This document shows positions 8,983 through 17,007 of a stretch of DNA of 64,000 nucleotides, piece by piece. Origin of the DNA: JAAYDI01 sp052034005 (GTDB taxonomy: Bacteria > Planctomycetota > Planctomycetia > Pirellulales > Pirellulaceae); the NCBI GenBank assembly GCA_052034005.1, contig JBPOJB010000016.1, positions 1 to 64,000 on the forward strand, in the 5' to 3' direction. The stretch's first letter is position 1. Each line of letters opens with the position of its first letter. Made by a program: the position numbers and the translations under genes. The notes under the pieces were generated by a model. The model had not been told where the DNA came from. It saw only the letters and a program-made list of their open reading frames with translations, and made no database searches.

Positions 8983-9933
8983 ATGCCCATCGTCCTCATT
9001 GTTGACGATTCGGAGGTGGATCGGCGGTTGGTGGGGGGGTTGCTTCCGAAGGACCTCGAGTGGCTGGTCGAATTCGCCGACAACGGCGTGGAAGCGCTCG
9101 AGAAGATGCGACTCTCGCTGCCTGATGTTGTGGTCACGGACATGTTGATGCCCGAGATGGACGGGATGGAGTTGGTGAGCAACATCCGGCTGGAGTATCC
9201 CAACATCCCGGTCATTCTCATCACGGGCCACGGGAACGAGTCGTTGGCGGTCGAAGCGCTGGAGAAGGGTGCCACCAGCTATGTGCCCAAGCAGGCCCTG
9301 GCGGACAAGCTCCAGGAGACGATCGAGCAGGTCCTGGCCATGTCCAAGGCGGACCGCAGCTACTCCCGACTGATCAATCGCCTGACGAACGCCCAGTACA
9401 CCTTCGCGCTGGACAACGATTTGGCCTTGATCCCGCCGCTGGTGGACCTGTTGCAGCAGATGCTGGCGGGCATGCGGTGTTGCGATGCGACGGGCCGCAT
9501 GCATGCGGGAATCGCGGTGGAAGAGGCGTTGCTCAACGCCGTCCTGGCCGGGAACCTGGAAATGGACCACGAGCAGGTCGCCGAGGCGCGGAACCAGATG
9601 CGGCAGGGTCAGATCGCGCCGCTGGTCAAGGAGCGTTGCAGCCAGGCTCCGTATGCGGGGCGCATCGCGGAGGTCAAGGCCGAGATTTCACTCGATCAGG
9701 CCACGTTCATTATTCGTGACGAGGGTCCGGGCTTCGATATCAGCCGCGTTCCCAACCGTCACGATCCGGGGACGCTCGAGCAGCGCACGGGGCGCGGTCT
9801 GGTCCTGATGAAGAACTTCATGGATGAAGTCCGGTTCAACGAACGGGGCAATGAAGTGACGATGGTCATGCGCTGCCAGCGCGCGTGCGAAGTCCCGTCG
9901 CAGGCCAGGCCGCCCAAGCCGCCCGGCTTCTAA
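8983..9933 (+). CDS. Response regulator fused to an RsbW-like HATPase domain
   Basis: The 316-residue protein starts with a CheY-like receiver (about residues 1-120): acidic pair in VDDSEVD, phospho-acceptor Asp in VVVTDMLMPEMDG, and the conserved ITGH and PKQ positions. The C-terminal half (about 165-300) is a GHKL ATPase of the anti-sigma-kinase type: N-box EEALLNAVLAGN, G1 box RDEGPGFD and G2 box TGRGLVLMKNFMDEV. There is no DHp domain, so it should not be a histidine kinase. In relatives this layout lets receiver phosphorylation control a serine-kinase/anti-sigma activity in partner-switching. The ATG at 8983 follows AGGCGGAG; the longer upstream frame lacks domain homology. No sigma factor or STAS partner lies next to it. 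Confidence 0.9.
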   Translation: MPIVLIVDDSEVDRRLVGGLLPKDLEWLVEFADNGVEALEKMRLSLPDVVVTDMLMPEMDGMELVSNIRLEYPNIPVILITGHGNESLAVEALEKGATSYVPKQALADKLQETIEQVLAMSKADRSYSRLINRLTNAQYTFALDNDLALIPPLVDLLQQMLAGMRCCDATGRMHAGIAVEEALLNAVLAGNLEMDHEQVAEARNQMRQGQIAPLVKERCSQAPYAGRIAEVKAEISLDQATFIIRDEGPGFDISRVPNRHDPGTLEQRTGRGLVLMKNFMDEVRFNERGNEVTMVMRCQRACEVPSQARPPKPPGF

Positions 9934-9967
9934 CCGACGGAGCGCGAGTCGGCCATCGCAGGCTTGA

Positions 9968-11134
9968 ATGACCCAAGGCACCCGAGCGTCGAAGATCATG
10001 CTGGGCAGACTGTTGTGGATGACCCTCTGGGCGGCCGGGCCGCTGGCCGCCGCGTGCGCTGAGGAATCGGCCGGCTACCGACTGCCCTTGTTGGTGGGCC
10101 CTCAGGCGGCCGCCTGGGAGTTGCTTTCGGGCCGCGTGACACACGACGCCGACCGCGTGACGCTCAGTGGCGGCACCTGCGTGGTTCTCAGCGGCTGCCG
10201 CTACAGCCACTGCATGCTCGAACTGGACTACTGCCGGCTGGGACCACTGCCCGTGGAACCGGTCGTCTATTTCCATGCGGAGCGCATGGACGACCAGGGC
10301 GTGGTGTGCGGGCCGTGCGTGGCGCTGCCGGGCGGCACGGGGCCGGGCAGGTCGCGGCGTCGGCCGTTGGGTTTTGGGCGCCGCGTGCCGACGGTCGACC
10401 GCGCGTGGCGGCATGTGCGGATTGCCGTGGCGGACGAGGGTGCCACGCTCTGGTCGGACGGCGTGTGCGCCGGTTCGGTCTCCAGTGGCGGGGGTCGTGA
10501 CGGTCTGCTGGCGATCCGCATCGCCGGGGACGCGGGTTCGGGCGTGGTGTTCGCCAACTTGAGTGTGACGGAGACCGGTTGCCAGGCACTGCTCAACGGC
10601 GTGGATCTGAGCGGTTGGGAAGGGGCCGGCGCGGATGCCGAGCGGTGCTGGCGGGTCCAAGACGGGCTGTTGCAGTGCACGGGCCAGGAGGGCCCCTGGT
10701 TGCGGACCCGGCAGCAGTACGGCGACTTCCGGTTGCGCCTGGAGTATCGGCTGGGCGAGGGCGGCAATTCGGGCGTTTACCTGCGCGTGCCGCGCGACGG
10801 GAACCATCACGGGCCGGGGGCGGGGGTGGAGGTCCAGATCCTGGACGACGCGTCGGACCGCTATCGCGAGCTGGAGCCGTACCAGTTCTCGGCGAGCCTC
10901 TACGCGATCGCGGCGGCCCGCCGCGGATCGGCTCGCCCGGCCGGTGCCTGGAATGCGCTGGACATCCGTTGTGTCGGGCATCACTATACGGTCACCCACA
11001 ACGGGCAGACGGTCCTCGACGTATCGGAGCGGGACTATCCCGAGCTGGCCGCGCGTCTCGCGCGCGGATTCATCGGCCTGCAGAACCACAGTGAACCGGT
11101 GTGGTTCCGGCATCTGCGCATCGGTGCCCCATGA
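9968..11134 (+). CDS. Secreted DUF1080 (3-keto-disaccharide hydrolase-like) protein
   Basis: The 388-residue product has an N-terminal signal peptide (WMTLWAAGPLAAACA) and two concanavalin-like jelly-roll regions. The second (about residues 200-388) carries DUF1080 signatures: LNGVDLSGWEG, LRLEYRLGEGGNSGVYLR and GVEVQILDD. The first (about 30-195) looks like a divergent copy, ending in VVFANLSV. DUF1080 proteins include 3-keto-glycoside hydrolases and are heavily expanded in planctomycetes, where they take part in carbohydrate breakdown in the periplasm. The start could also be the ATG at 9998, which begins right at the signal peptide. The gene is 34 bases downstream of the response-regulator gene. 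Confidence 0.87.
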   Translation: MTQGTRASKIMLGRLLWMTLWAAGPLAAACAEESAGYRLPLLVGPQAAAWELLSGRVTHDADRVTLSGGTCVVLSGCRYSHCMLELDYCRLGPLPVEPVVYFHAERMDDQGVVCGPCVALPGGTGPGRSRRRPLGFGRRVPTVDRAWRHVRIAVADEGATLWSDGVCAGSVSSGGGRDGLLAIRIAGDAGSGVVFANLSVTETGCQALLNGVDLSGWEGAGADAERCWRVQDGLLQCTGQEGPWLRTRQQYGDFRLRLEYRLGEGGNSGVYLRVPRDGNHHGPGAGVEVQILDDASDRYRELEPYQFSASLYAIAAARRGSARPAGAWNALDIRCVGHHYTVTHNGQTVLDVSERDYPELAARLARGFIGLQNHSEPVWFRHLRIGAP

Positions 11135-11271
11135 CGGCCCCGTCTTTACAACGCCGCGGCGAATCCGAACAATGAGTGCCGCATCGGGTCCATCTTGAAA
11201 CTCGGCGGGCCGATCGGGAGTAGACTCCACCGGCGTGTCGTATTGTTCCATCCATGATGTGGGAGAAGATC

Positions 11272-13488
11272 ATGCTGTGCGTAATTCAGTCTCGTGTGCT
11301 ACGGAAGCTGCTGCTGGTGGTGATGCTGCTCGGCCTGCTGCCGCTGGGCGTGTCGAGGATGGCCCAAGCTGCCGACCCGCTCAAGGACAGTACGTCGCTC
11401 GCCTTTGCCCCGGACAATGTCGCGTTCTACATGGCCGGCCTGCGATTGCGGGAAGTGTTTGACAAGGTGGCCGGCAGCCAGGCGATCGCCAGGCTCCAGG
11501 AGATCCCCGCGCTGCAGATGGGCCTGATGATGGCCATGTCGCAGTGGGAGTACCCTCAGGATCCCCAGGTGGCGATGTTCAAGCAGTGGCTCGAGGCGCC
11601 GGAGAATCAGCAGTTGGTGGAAGTGTTCAAGGACGCGCTGTCCCACGAGCTGTTCATATACGGGGGCAGCGACTTCGGCAACCTGATCGTCCTGATCAAC
11701 GAGCTGAATGCGGCGTCCAATGCGGGTGCGATGGAGGCGCTCTCCCACGGCGATCCGGCCGACGTCGAGGCGGCCCGGCTCCAGAAGATCGTGGAGGTGC
11801 TCACCAGGCAGGGCGACAAACTGAAGATCCCGACGCTGGTCACGGGCGTCCAGCTCAGCAGCCCGCAGGCGGCGGTGGCCGAACTCAAGCGCCTGGAGAA
11901 CTTGCTCACCAGTCTGCTCGCCCAGCAGCCTGTCCTAGCGCAGCGTTTCGCGCGCGAGAAGCTGGGCAGCGCGGATTATCTCACGCTCCGCCTGGACGGT
12001 TCCCTGGTGCAACCCCAGCTCGCCCAGTGGGCCCAGAGCGCCGAGGGCGTGGATGCGGCACAGCTGCAGCCGCTCCTGGCGAAGCTGGCCGCGATGCAGC
12101 TCGTCATCTCCATCGGGGTCCGCGACAAGCACCTGATCGTGTCGATCGGTGAGGACAACAAGCACTTGGCGCAGCTTGGCCAGGGCAGGCTGTTGTACGA
12201 CCGCAGCGAGCTGGAACCGATCCGCAAGGCGGGCAGCAAGCCGATTGTGGGGATCGCGTATGTCAGCAAGGCTTATGCCGAGCAAGCGGGGGGGGTCGAC
12301 CGCCAGATCGACGAGTTGGCGAACATGATCCGCCAGGCGCTGCCGCTGGCCCCGCTCAGCGGCGAACTGCAAAGCGAGTTGATCGCGGACGTTGAGCAGG
12401 CCGGCACGTACCTCAAGACCCTGGCGCCCAAACTAGGCGCATGGTCAGCCTACAACTTCCTGGCGCCGGACGGGATCGAGGGTTTCGGGTACTCGTGGAT
12501 CACGGATAGCCCCTGGGATACTTCCAAGAACCTCACGATTCTCGACCATGTGGGCGGTGATCCGATCGCGTTCTGGGCATCGCGTGGCAAGCCGGATCCG
12601 CAGCAGTTCGACGCGCTGATCACGCTGGTATCCCGCGTGGTTTACTATGCCGAGAAGATCGTGGTCGAACAGCAAGGGCCGGGGCAGCAGGAGGCGTTCG
12701 AGAAGCTCCGCGCGCAGCTCAAACCGCTGGCCGATCAGTTCGTGCGCGTCACGCGCGAGAAGCTGATCCCGGCGTTCGCCGACGGCCAAAGCGCCCTGGT
12801 GCTGGATGCCAAGTCCACCAGCGAACAGTGGCATGTGGGCATGCCGCCGAGCGAGACCGCGCTGCCGATGCTGGAAATCGGCATGGTCAACGGCGTGAGC
12901 GATGCGGAACTGGCCAAGGAAGCGTTCAGCGAGTACTTCACGCTCGTCCAGCAGCTGCTTGACAAACTGCACCAACTATCCACGGGCGAGCTGCAGGACC
13001 TGTTCCCCTCCGAAATCCCCGCCATCCAACTCGCCAAACCGGAGACGAAGAAGATCGGGGACTTCACCGTGTACTACTATCCGCTGCCGGCCGAGAGCGG
13101 CTTGGACGTCCAGGTGGCGCCCAACGCCGGACTGTCGAAAAGCTTCATGGCCTCCTCGCTCATGCCGCGATTCACAGCCCGTTTGCTGGCCGATACCTCG
13201 CTGCACGGCACGGGGCCGTTGGCCGACTGCAACCGACCGCTCGGCGGCGCCGGGAACCTGGAATTCGCCCGGCTCGTCGAGGCGATCGAGCCGTGGATCA
13301 CCTACGCGGTGGAGCTGCAAGAGGGGTCGAGCGACGAAGGGATGGGCGGCCCAGTCGGCATGATCGCCGAACAGGTGTTCAGCGTCCTGGACGTGCTCAA
13401 ATGCTTCCGCGGCGCGAGTCTGGTGATCTACCAGGAGGGCAACGCCACCGTCACGCACTCGTTGTGCCGGTTCGTGGACCTGGAGTGA
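11272..13488 (+). CDS. Large secreted protein of unknown function
   Basis: The 738-residue product has a clear signal peptide (KLLLVVMLLGLLPLGVSR, cleavage near MAQAADP) and no later membrane segments. The mature part is mostly predicted helix with few cysteines and reads like a planctomycete periplasmic protein; repeated phrases such as FASPDNVAFYMAG-like and SQWEYPQDPQ do not match a family I know. The ATG at 11272 is preferred over the in-frame ATG at 11254 because GGGAG lies six bases before it and the signal peptide begins there. It is transcribed alone between the DUF1080 gene and a convergent lipoprotein gene. Confidence 0.8.
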   Translation: MLCVIQSRVLRKLLLVVMLLGLLPLGVSRMAQAADPLKDSTSLAFAPDNVAFYMAGLRLREVFDKVAGSQAIARLQEIPALQMGLMMAMSQWEYPQDPQVAMFKQWLEAPENQQLVEVFKDALSHELFIYGGSDFGNLIVLINELNAASNAGAMEALSHGDPADVEAARLQKIVEVLTRQGDKLKIPTLVTGVQLSSPQAAVAELKRLENLLTSLLAQQPVLAQRFAREKLGSADYLTLRLDGSLVQPQLAQWAQSAEGVDAAQLQPLLAKLAAMQLVISIGVRDKHLIVSIGEDNKHLAQLGQGRLLYDRSELEPIRKAGSKPIVGIAYVSKAYAEQAGGVDRQIDELANMIRQALPLAPLSGELQSELIADVEQAGTYLKTLAPKLGAWSAYNFLAPDGIEGFGYSWITDSPWDTSKNLTILDHVGGDPIAFWASRGKPDPQQFDALITLVSRVVYYAEKIVVEQQGPGQQEAFEKLRAQLKPLADQFVRVTREKLIPAFADGQSALVLDAKSTSEQWHVGMPPSETALPMLEIGMVNGVSDAELAKEAFSEYFTLVQQLLDKLHQLSTGELQDLFPSEIPAIQLAKPETKKIGDFTVYYYPLPAESGLDVQVAPNAGLSKSFMASSLMPRFTARLLADTSLHGTGPLADCNRPLGGAGNLEFARLVEAIEPWITYAVELQEGSSDEGMGGPVGMIAEQVFSVLDVLKCFRGASLVIYQEGNATVTHSLCRFVDLE

Positions 13489-13530
13489 CCGTCAGATCCG
13501 CCGTGGGAGACAGGCCAGGCGCAGCCCCCA

Positions 13531-14736
13531 TCACTTCATCGGGACCTTGTCCGAGACGGGCTGGGTGCTGCCATCGCTCAGCACGAGAGCCAGATAGCAT
13601 TGGAAGGGGCCCTGGTCGGCCGGCAGATCCTTGAAGAACGCGTGCAGCTTGTCTCGGTTCCGGACCGTCACGGGCTTGACGATATCGTCGCCCTTGGCCG
13701 GATGGATGACCCAGACGACCTTCATGCCTGCGGCAAGGTTGCCCGACTGGAGCACGTAGTCGACGGCACAGTCGGTGGCTCGGCCGTCGTTCTCCGACTT
13801 GGCGGTGCCGTTGGACAGGCTGAATTGGAGGGTCGGCACTTGGGGTGTGACCGGGCCCGGCGCGGGGCCGCCGGGCGGCACCGTGCCGCCGGGTCCCGCA
13901 CCTGCCGCCGCAGGCATGCCGCCGCCGACGGGGGCTCCCAGTAGGGCGTCGTCCGGCACGGTGATCGATGCGCTGCTGCCCGACGACCGGCCGGCTGCCG
14001 GGCCGGCCGCATTGGCCGGCGCGCCGCCGCCGACCGGGGCACTGAGCGGTGCGTCTTCGGGTACGGCAATCGATGCGCTGCTGCCCGACGACCGGCCGGC
14101 CATCGCCTGGCCTGCGCCCGGCGCGGCGGGCGCGCCCTCAGCAGCTGGCTGGTGTGACGTCGATCCGCCGCCGATCCCCATGCCCGCGCCGGTCGGACGC
14201 CGCTTGGGGCCCGCTGCCGGCGCGGCGCCGCCGCTCGCACCCGCGCCGGCCGCTCCCGGGGCTGGGCCGCTGCCCGCTGCGGGGCTTCCGCCGCCAATCC
14301 CCATGCCCGCGCCGGTCGGACGCCGCTTGGGACCCGCTGCCGGCGGTGCGCCCGAGCCGGAGCCCATGTTGGCCGCTCCAGGTGCCGCCCCCGCGCCGGC
14401 GCCGCCGCCGATCCCCATGCCCGCGCCAGTCGGACGCCGCTTGGGTCCGGATGCCGGCGGGGCGCCCGGGCCATAACCCGTATTGGCCGCGCTCATCGGC
14501 GGACTTCCGCCCATACTCGAATCGGTCGCCGGTACGTGAGGCGACGCATCGCCGGGTGTCGCCACGTTGCCGGTCGCCGGCGCGGTGGGCGGCACAGGTG
14601 GCGGCGCGGGCGCCTTGGGCGTGGCCGACGCGCGCGGCGCGGGCGACGTGTCGGAACCACAACCGGTCAGGAGACACAGGCTCAGCAGAACCCCCAGAAC
14701 ACCCATCCAGCCCGCGGCAACAGCTCTCGTCGTCAT
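13531..14736 (-). CDS. Lipoprotein with tandem Gly/Ala/Pro-rich repeats and a C-terminal globular domain
   Basis: The 401-residue product has a lipoprotein signal with lipobox LLTGC (residue about 26). Residues 30-300 are low-complexity Ala/Gly/Pro containing three near-identical copies of GPKRRPTGAGMGIGGG and two copies of GRSSGSSASIxVPxDA. The C-terminal 110 residues, from about LQFSLSNGTAKSENDGRATD, form a compact domain with predicted strands. The likely picture is a surface-tethered domain on a long flexible stalk. The repeats are also visible at the DNA level, so repeat number may vary between strains. Confidence 0.78.
   Translation of the reverse strand: MTTRAVAAGWMGVLGVLLSLCLLTGCGSDTSPAPRASATPKAPAPPPVPPTAPATGNVATPGDASPHVPATDSSMGGSPPMSAANTGYGPGAPPASGPKRRPTGAGMGIGGGAGAGAAPGAANMGSGSGAPPAAGPKRRPTGAGMGIGGGSPAAGSGPAPGAAGAGASGGAAPAAGPKRRPTGAGMGIGGGSTSHQPAAEGAPAAPGAGQAMAGRSSGSSASIAVPEDAPLSAPVGGGAPANAAGPAAGRSSGSSASITVPDDALLGAPVGGGMPAAAGAGPGGTVPPGGPAPGPVTPQVPTLQFSLSNGTAKSENDGRATDCAVDYVLQSGNLAAGMKVVWVIHPAKGDDIVKPVTVRNRDKLHAFFKDLPADQGPFQCYLALVLSDGSTQPVSDKVPMK
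14168..14460. repeat. Three in-gene tandem repeats encoding GPKRRPTGAGMGIGGG
   Basis: Three units of about 50 bases, starting near 14168, 14289 and 14403, share CCCCATGCCCGCGCC and GGACGCCGCTTGGG with few differences. They are separated by 60-70 bases of variable Ala/Gly/Pro coding sequence. Near identity at synonymous sites points to recent duplication or gene conversion. Confidence 0.85.
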
Positions 14737-14865
14737 GGCACACCCACCCGTTCTTTCGGACCCGAATACGGCTCGACTAGCGACCCGTTCAGGTTACCAT
14801 CGCCCGCCGACAGCGTAAAGTCAGCGGCCGGGTGGGACAGTCCGTGCAAGCGTTGCGCGGGGCCA

Positions 14866-14903
14866 AGAAAAGAAACCAGGAGCCGATTGGCCAACCGGCT
14901 CCT
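14866..14903 (-). terminator. Intrinsic terminator of the outer-membrane protein gene
   Basis: On the minus strand AGGAGCCGG and CGGCTCCT form an 8-bp stem around a short loop and are followed by a T-rich run (TTTCTTTTCTT). It lies 38 bases after the stop of the gene at 14941-16119. Confidence 0.7.
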
Positions 14904-14940
14904 GAATGACCTTTAAGGGCGTGTGACACTCGGGGGCGAG

Positions 14941-16119
14941 TTAGAACCGGCCTTCGAAGCGCAGGACCAGGCCGTCGAACGTCATGTTGTCGCCGAGCCC
15001 GACCATGTCGTTGTTCTGGACCGCCTTGATCCACTCGTCGGTCGTCACCGCATTGTACCAGGCGCTGATCAGGTAACCGCCGGTGATTCTCCAGGTGCCG
15101 CACCGGCTCTGCCATCCGACGCCCAGTTCCAAGTCGAGCATGCTCACAATCCGACCGGCCTTCCAGCTGGTATCGACGGTCAGCGCGTCGGGGTACTGCC
15201 ACTGCTCGTAATCGGCCCGGAACTCGCCTGCGACGAAGTTCGCACAGGTCTTGCCGTACACGAGCCACCGGCGACTTGCGCTGTAGCGCTCGCCTTCGAG
15301 CCCCAACCGGACGCCGGCGCCGTAGAAGTCGATCTCGGTCGCGACCGACTCGGTGCCGTTCAGGTTGAACGTGGCCAGGAAATCCTGGTTGAACTGCCCG
15401 CCGCGCACGCCCACGAGGAACACGGCGTTGTGCAGGTCATCACAGCTCAACGCGCGGCGATAGTCGACATCGACGAAGTCGAAGCCGATGTCATAGTTCG
15501 CCTCGCCGGTCAACCAGCCGGCCGTCGCACCGGCCGTGCCCGGATGGAGAACCATCGAGCGGACGACGTTCGGCGCCGTGGCCGCGATCGCGTCATGGGT
15601 GTCGCTTTCGAAGAACGTGTACTGGGCCGTGACACTGCTCCAGCCATCGAGCACGTAGCTCATACCGAACCGGAAACCCGAGTTGTAGTCCTGATCCACC
15701 ACGCCCATGCGGCCTACCTGCACAGGGAACGCGGCGGCAGGATCTGCAACGGGTACCCCATAGGCCACGTCGGCATCCCGCGCCCTCAGATATAAGTACT
15801 CGCCGAACACGCCCACTTTGTGGCCCCAGCAGTCCCAGGGACAACCGCACTGCGGGCACGCCGGCTGGCCACAACCGCCACAGTCCGGCGTGCTCGACGC
15901 CGGATCGGCGGCTGCTTCCTGTCGCACGTCGTAATACGCAGGCACGGCCTGGACATAAGGCGCCGGATAGCCCATGGGGGCCACAACCGGTGAGTTGGGA
16001 GCCGCCGCCGGGTAGCCGCCCATCATCGGGTATGGTGCCATTGGCTGAGCAGACAGATATCGACCGCCGGCGAACAGGCTGACGATCGCCGTAACCGCTA
16101 CGAGGACTCGCAATCTCAT
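14941..16119 (-). CDS. Outer-membrane barrel protein, Lpg1974-like
   Basis: The 392-residue product has a signal peptide ending in SAQP, a Pro/Tyr/Ala-rich linker with PYPMMGGYPAA, and a short cysteine cluster (CGGCGQPACPQCGCPWDC, about residues 78-95). From about residue 100 it forms a barrel-like series of amphipathic strands starting GVFGEYLYLRARDADVAYG and ending in the canonical outer-membrane C-terminal phenylalanine (FEGRF). The order of segments (YLYLRA start, GFRFGMSYVL, YDIGFDFVDVDY) resembles the Lpg1974 pore-forming family that is abundant in planctomycetes. The start at 16119 follows GGGGGGAGA. Likely a porin or surface protein. Confidence 0.83.
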   Translation of the reverse strand: MRLRVLVAVTAIVSLFAGGRYLSAQPMAPYPMMGGYPAAAPNSPVVAPMGYPAPYVQAVPAYYDVRQEAAADPASSTPDCGGCGQPACPQCGCPWDCWGHKVGVFGEYLYLRARDADVAYGVPVADPAAAFPVQVGRMGVVDQDYNSGFRFGMSYVLDGWSSVTAQYTFFESDTHDAIAATAPNVVRSMVLHPGTAGATAGWLTGEANYDIGFDFVDVDYRRALSCDDLHNAVFLVGVRGGQFNQDFLATFNLNGTESVATEIDFYGAGVRLGLEGERYSASRRWLVYGKTCANFVAGEFRADYEQWQYPDALTVDTSWKAGRIVSMLDLELGVGWQSRCGTWRITGGYLISAWYNAVTTDEWIKAVQNNDMVGLGDNMTFDGLVLRFEGRF

Positions 16120-16767
16120 GGAATATCTCCCCCCATGTGTTATCGCCCGAGAATTCCCATCGACCGCAATCAGCACCAAATCAAGTGCAACAGGCGCCGC
16201 CGGAAAACTCAGCGCAGAGCGCCCAGCCTCCGGGGACCGAGCCGTATCGCATCCGGGGCCCGCATTCGGCGCGCGCCTTGAGCGATTGAGGAAACGCCGT
16301 GACGGCCAGCTGCGAATCAGTCAGGCGCCAGGCGGGGGCTGGCGACGTGAAAGAATCAAGGTGCTCTATCGGTTAACGTTTGTCGTTGGTGTTCCGCGCC
16401 CCATCTTGCCTGCTTTGCGCCTGCTCTGGCCCTCTACGGCTTGTGCCGTGCCAAGCGGCCACACGAAGACGGTCTCTTCCGTCCCGAAGGGACAGCTGTA
16501 TCGCAGCCCTGGATCGCGTACGCCCACCAGACCCAAGTCCCAACGGGACGGCCCTAATCTCAGGCATAGTCACCCGTCCCTATTCCGCCGGTGCGGCCAC
16601 ACGGGCTGGCTCATCGACGTCCAGAGACGATCACCAATGGAACAAATCTCACCAGAACAGGACAAGCGAAGTATTCCCCGATCTTCACCACCTCAGAGGC
16701 GCTATAGCACCGCGGGAAGGGAGAAGGGGAGCGGGGAGCGGGGAGCGGAGAAGGAAGAGCAGAAGAC

Positions 16768-16870
16768 GAGTGCAGAGTGCAGAACAAGGAGTGCAGAGTG
16801 CAGAGTGCAGAGTGCAGAGTGCAGAAGGGAAGACGAGTGCAGAGTGCAGAACAAGGAGTGCAGAGTGTAG
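16768..16870. repeat. Tandem heptamer array (CAGAGTG)
   Basis: Roughly ten to twelve copies of the 7-mer GTGCAGA/CAGAGTG, interrupted by GAACAAGGA and AGGGAAGAC spacers that themselves recur. The unit is purine-rich on the plus strand. The array is not coding; its length probably varies by slippage. Confidence 0.9.
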
Positions 16871-16894
16871 AAGGGGAGCAGTAGCAGATACCTT

Positions 16895-16912
16895 CCCCCT
16901 TGTACAAGGGGG
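16895..16912. repeat. 18-bp perfect palindrome CCCCCTTGTACAAGGGGG
   Basis: A perfect inverted repeat, followed by GGACTGAGGGGGGTG. Palindromes of this C-run/G-run form recur in intergenic regions of cyanobacteria and planctomycetes, so it is likely one copy of a dispersed intergenic repeat family. Confidence 0.75.
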
Positions 16913-17007
16913 GACTGAGGGGGGTGAAAGGTACACCTTCGTAGATCCGCCCGACCTCCGCGCGCAACATCTGCAGACGCTTCTCGTGCACGCTCTGTCA
17001 ACGACCT

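Larger units (their letters stand above)
16120..17007. other. Non-coding island of 0.89 kb with short repeats
   Basis: No convincing gene on either strand. The first 250 bases contain the upstream region of the barrel gene. Around 16470-16570 short palindromes TCCCGAAGGGA and TCCCAACGGGA occur about 60 bases apart, and 16768-16912 holds the tandem heptamers and palindrome listed separately. The apparent ORFs here are made of repeat translations (for example SAECRVQSAE) and are rejected. Confidence 0.7.

Noticed and set aside
16768..16870. Heptamer array as a CRISPR array
   Set aside because: Units are 7 bases without 20-50-base unique spacers and no cas genes are near.
16611..16991. Open frames over the repeat island (for example SAECRVQSAE)
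   Set aside because: They translate the CAGAGTG array in various frames and have no start signals or family content.
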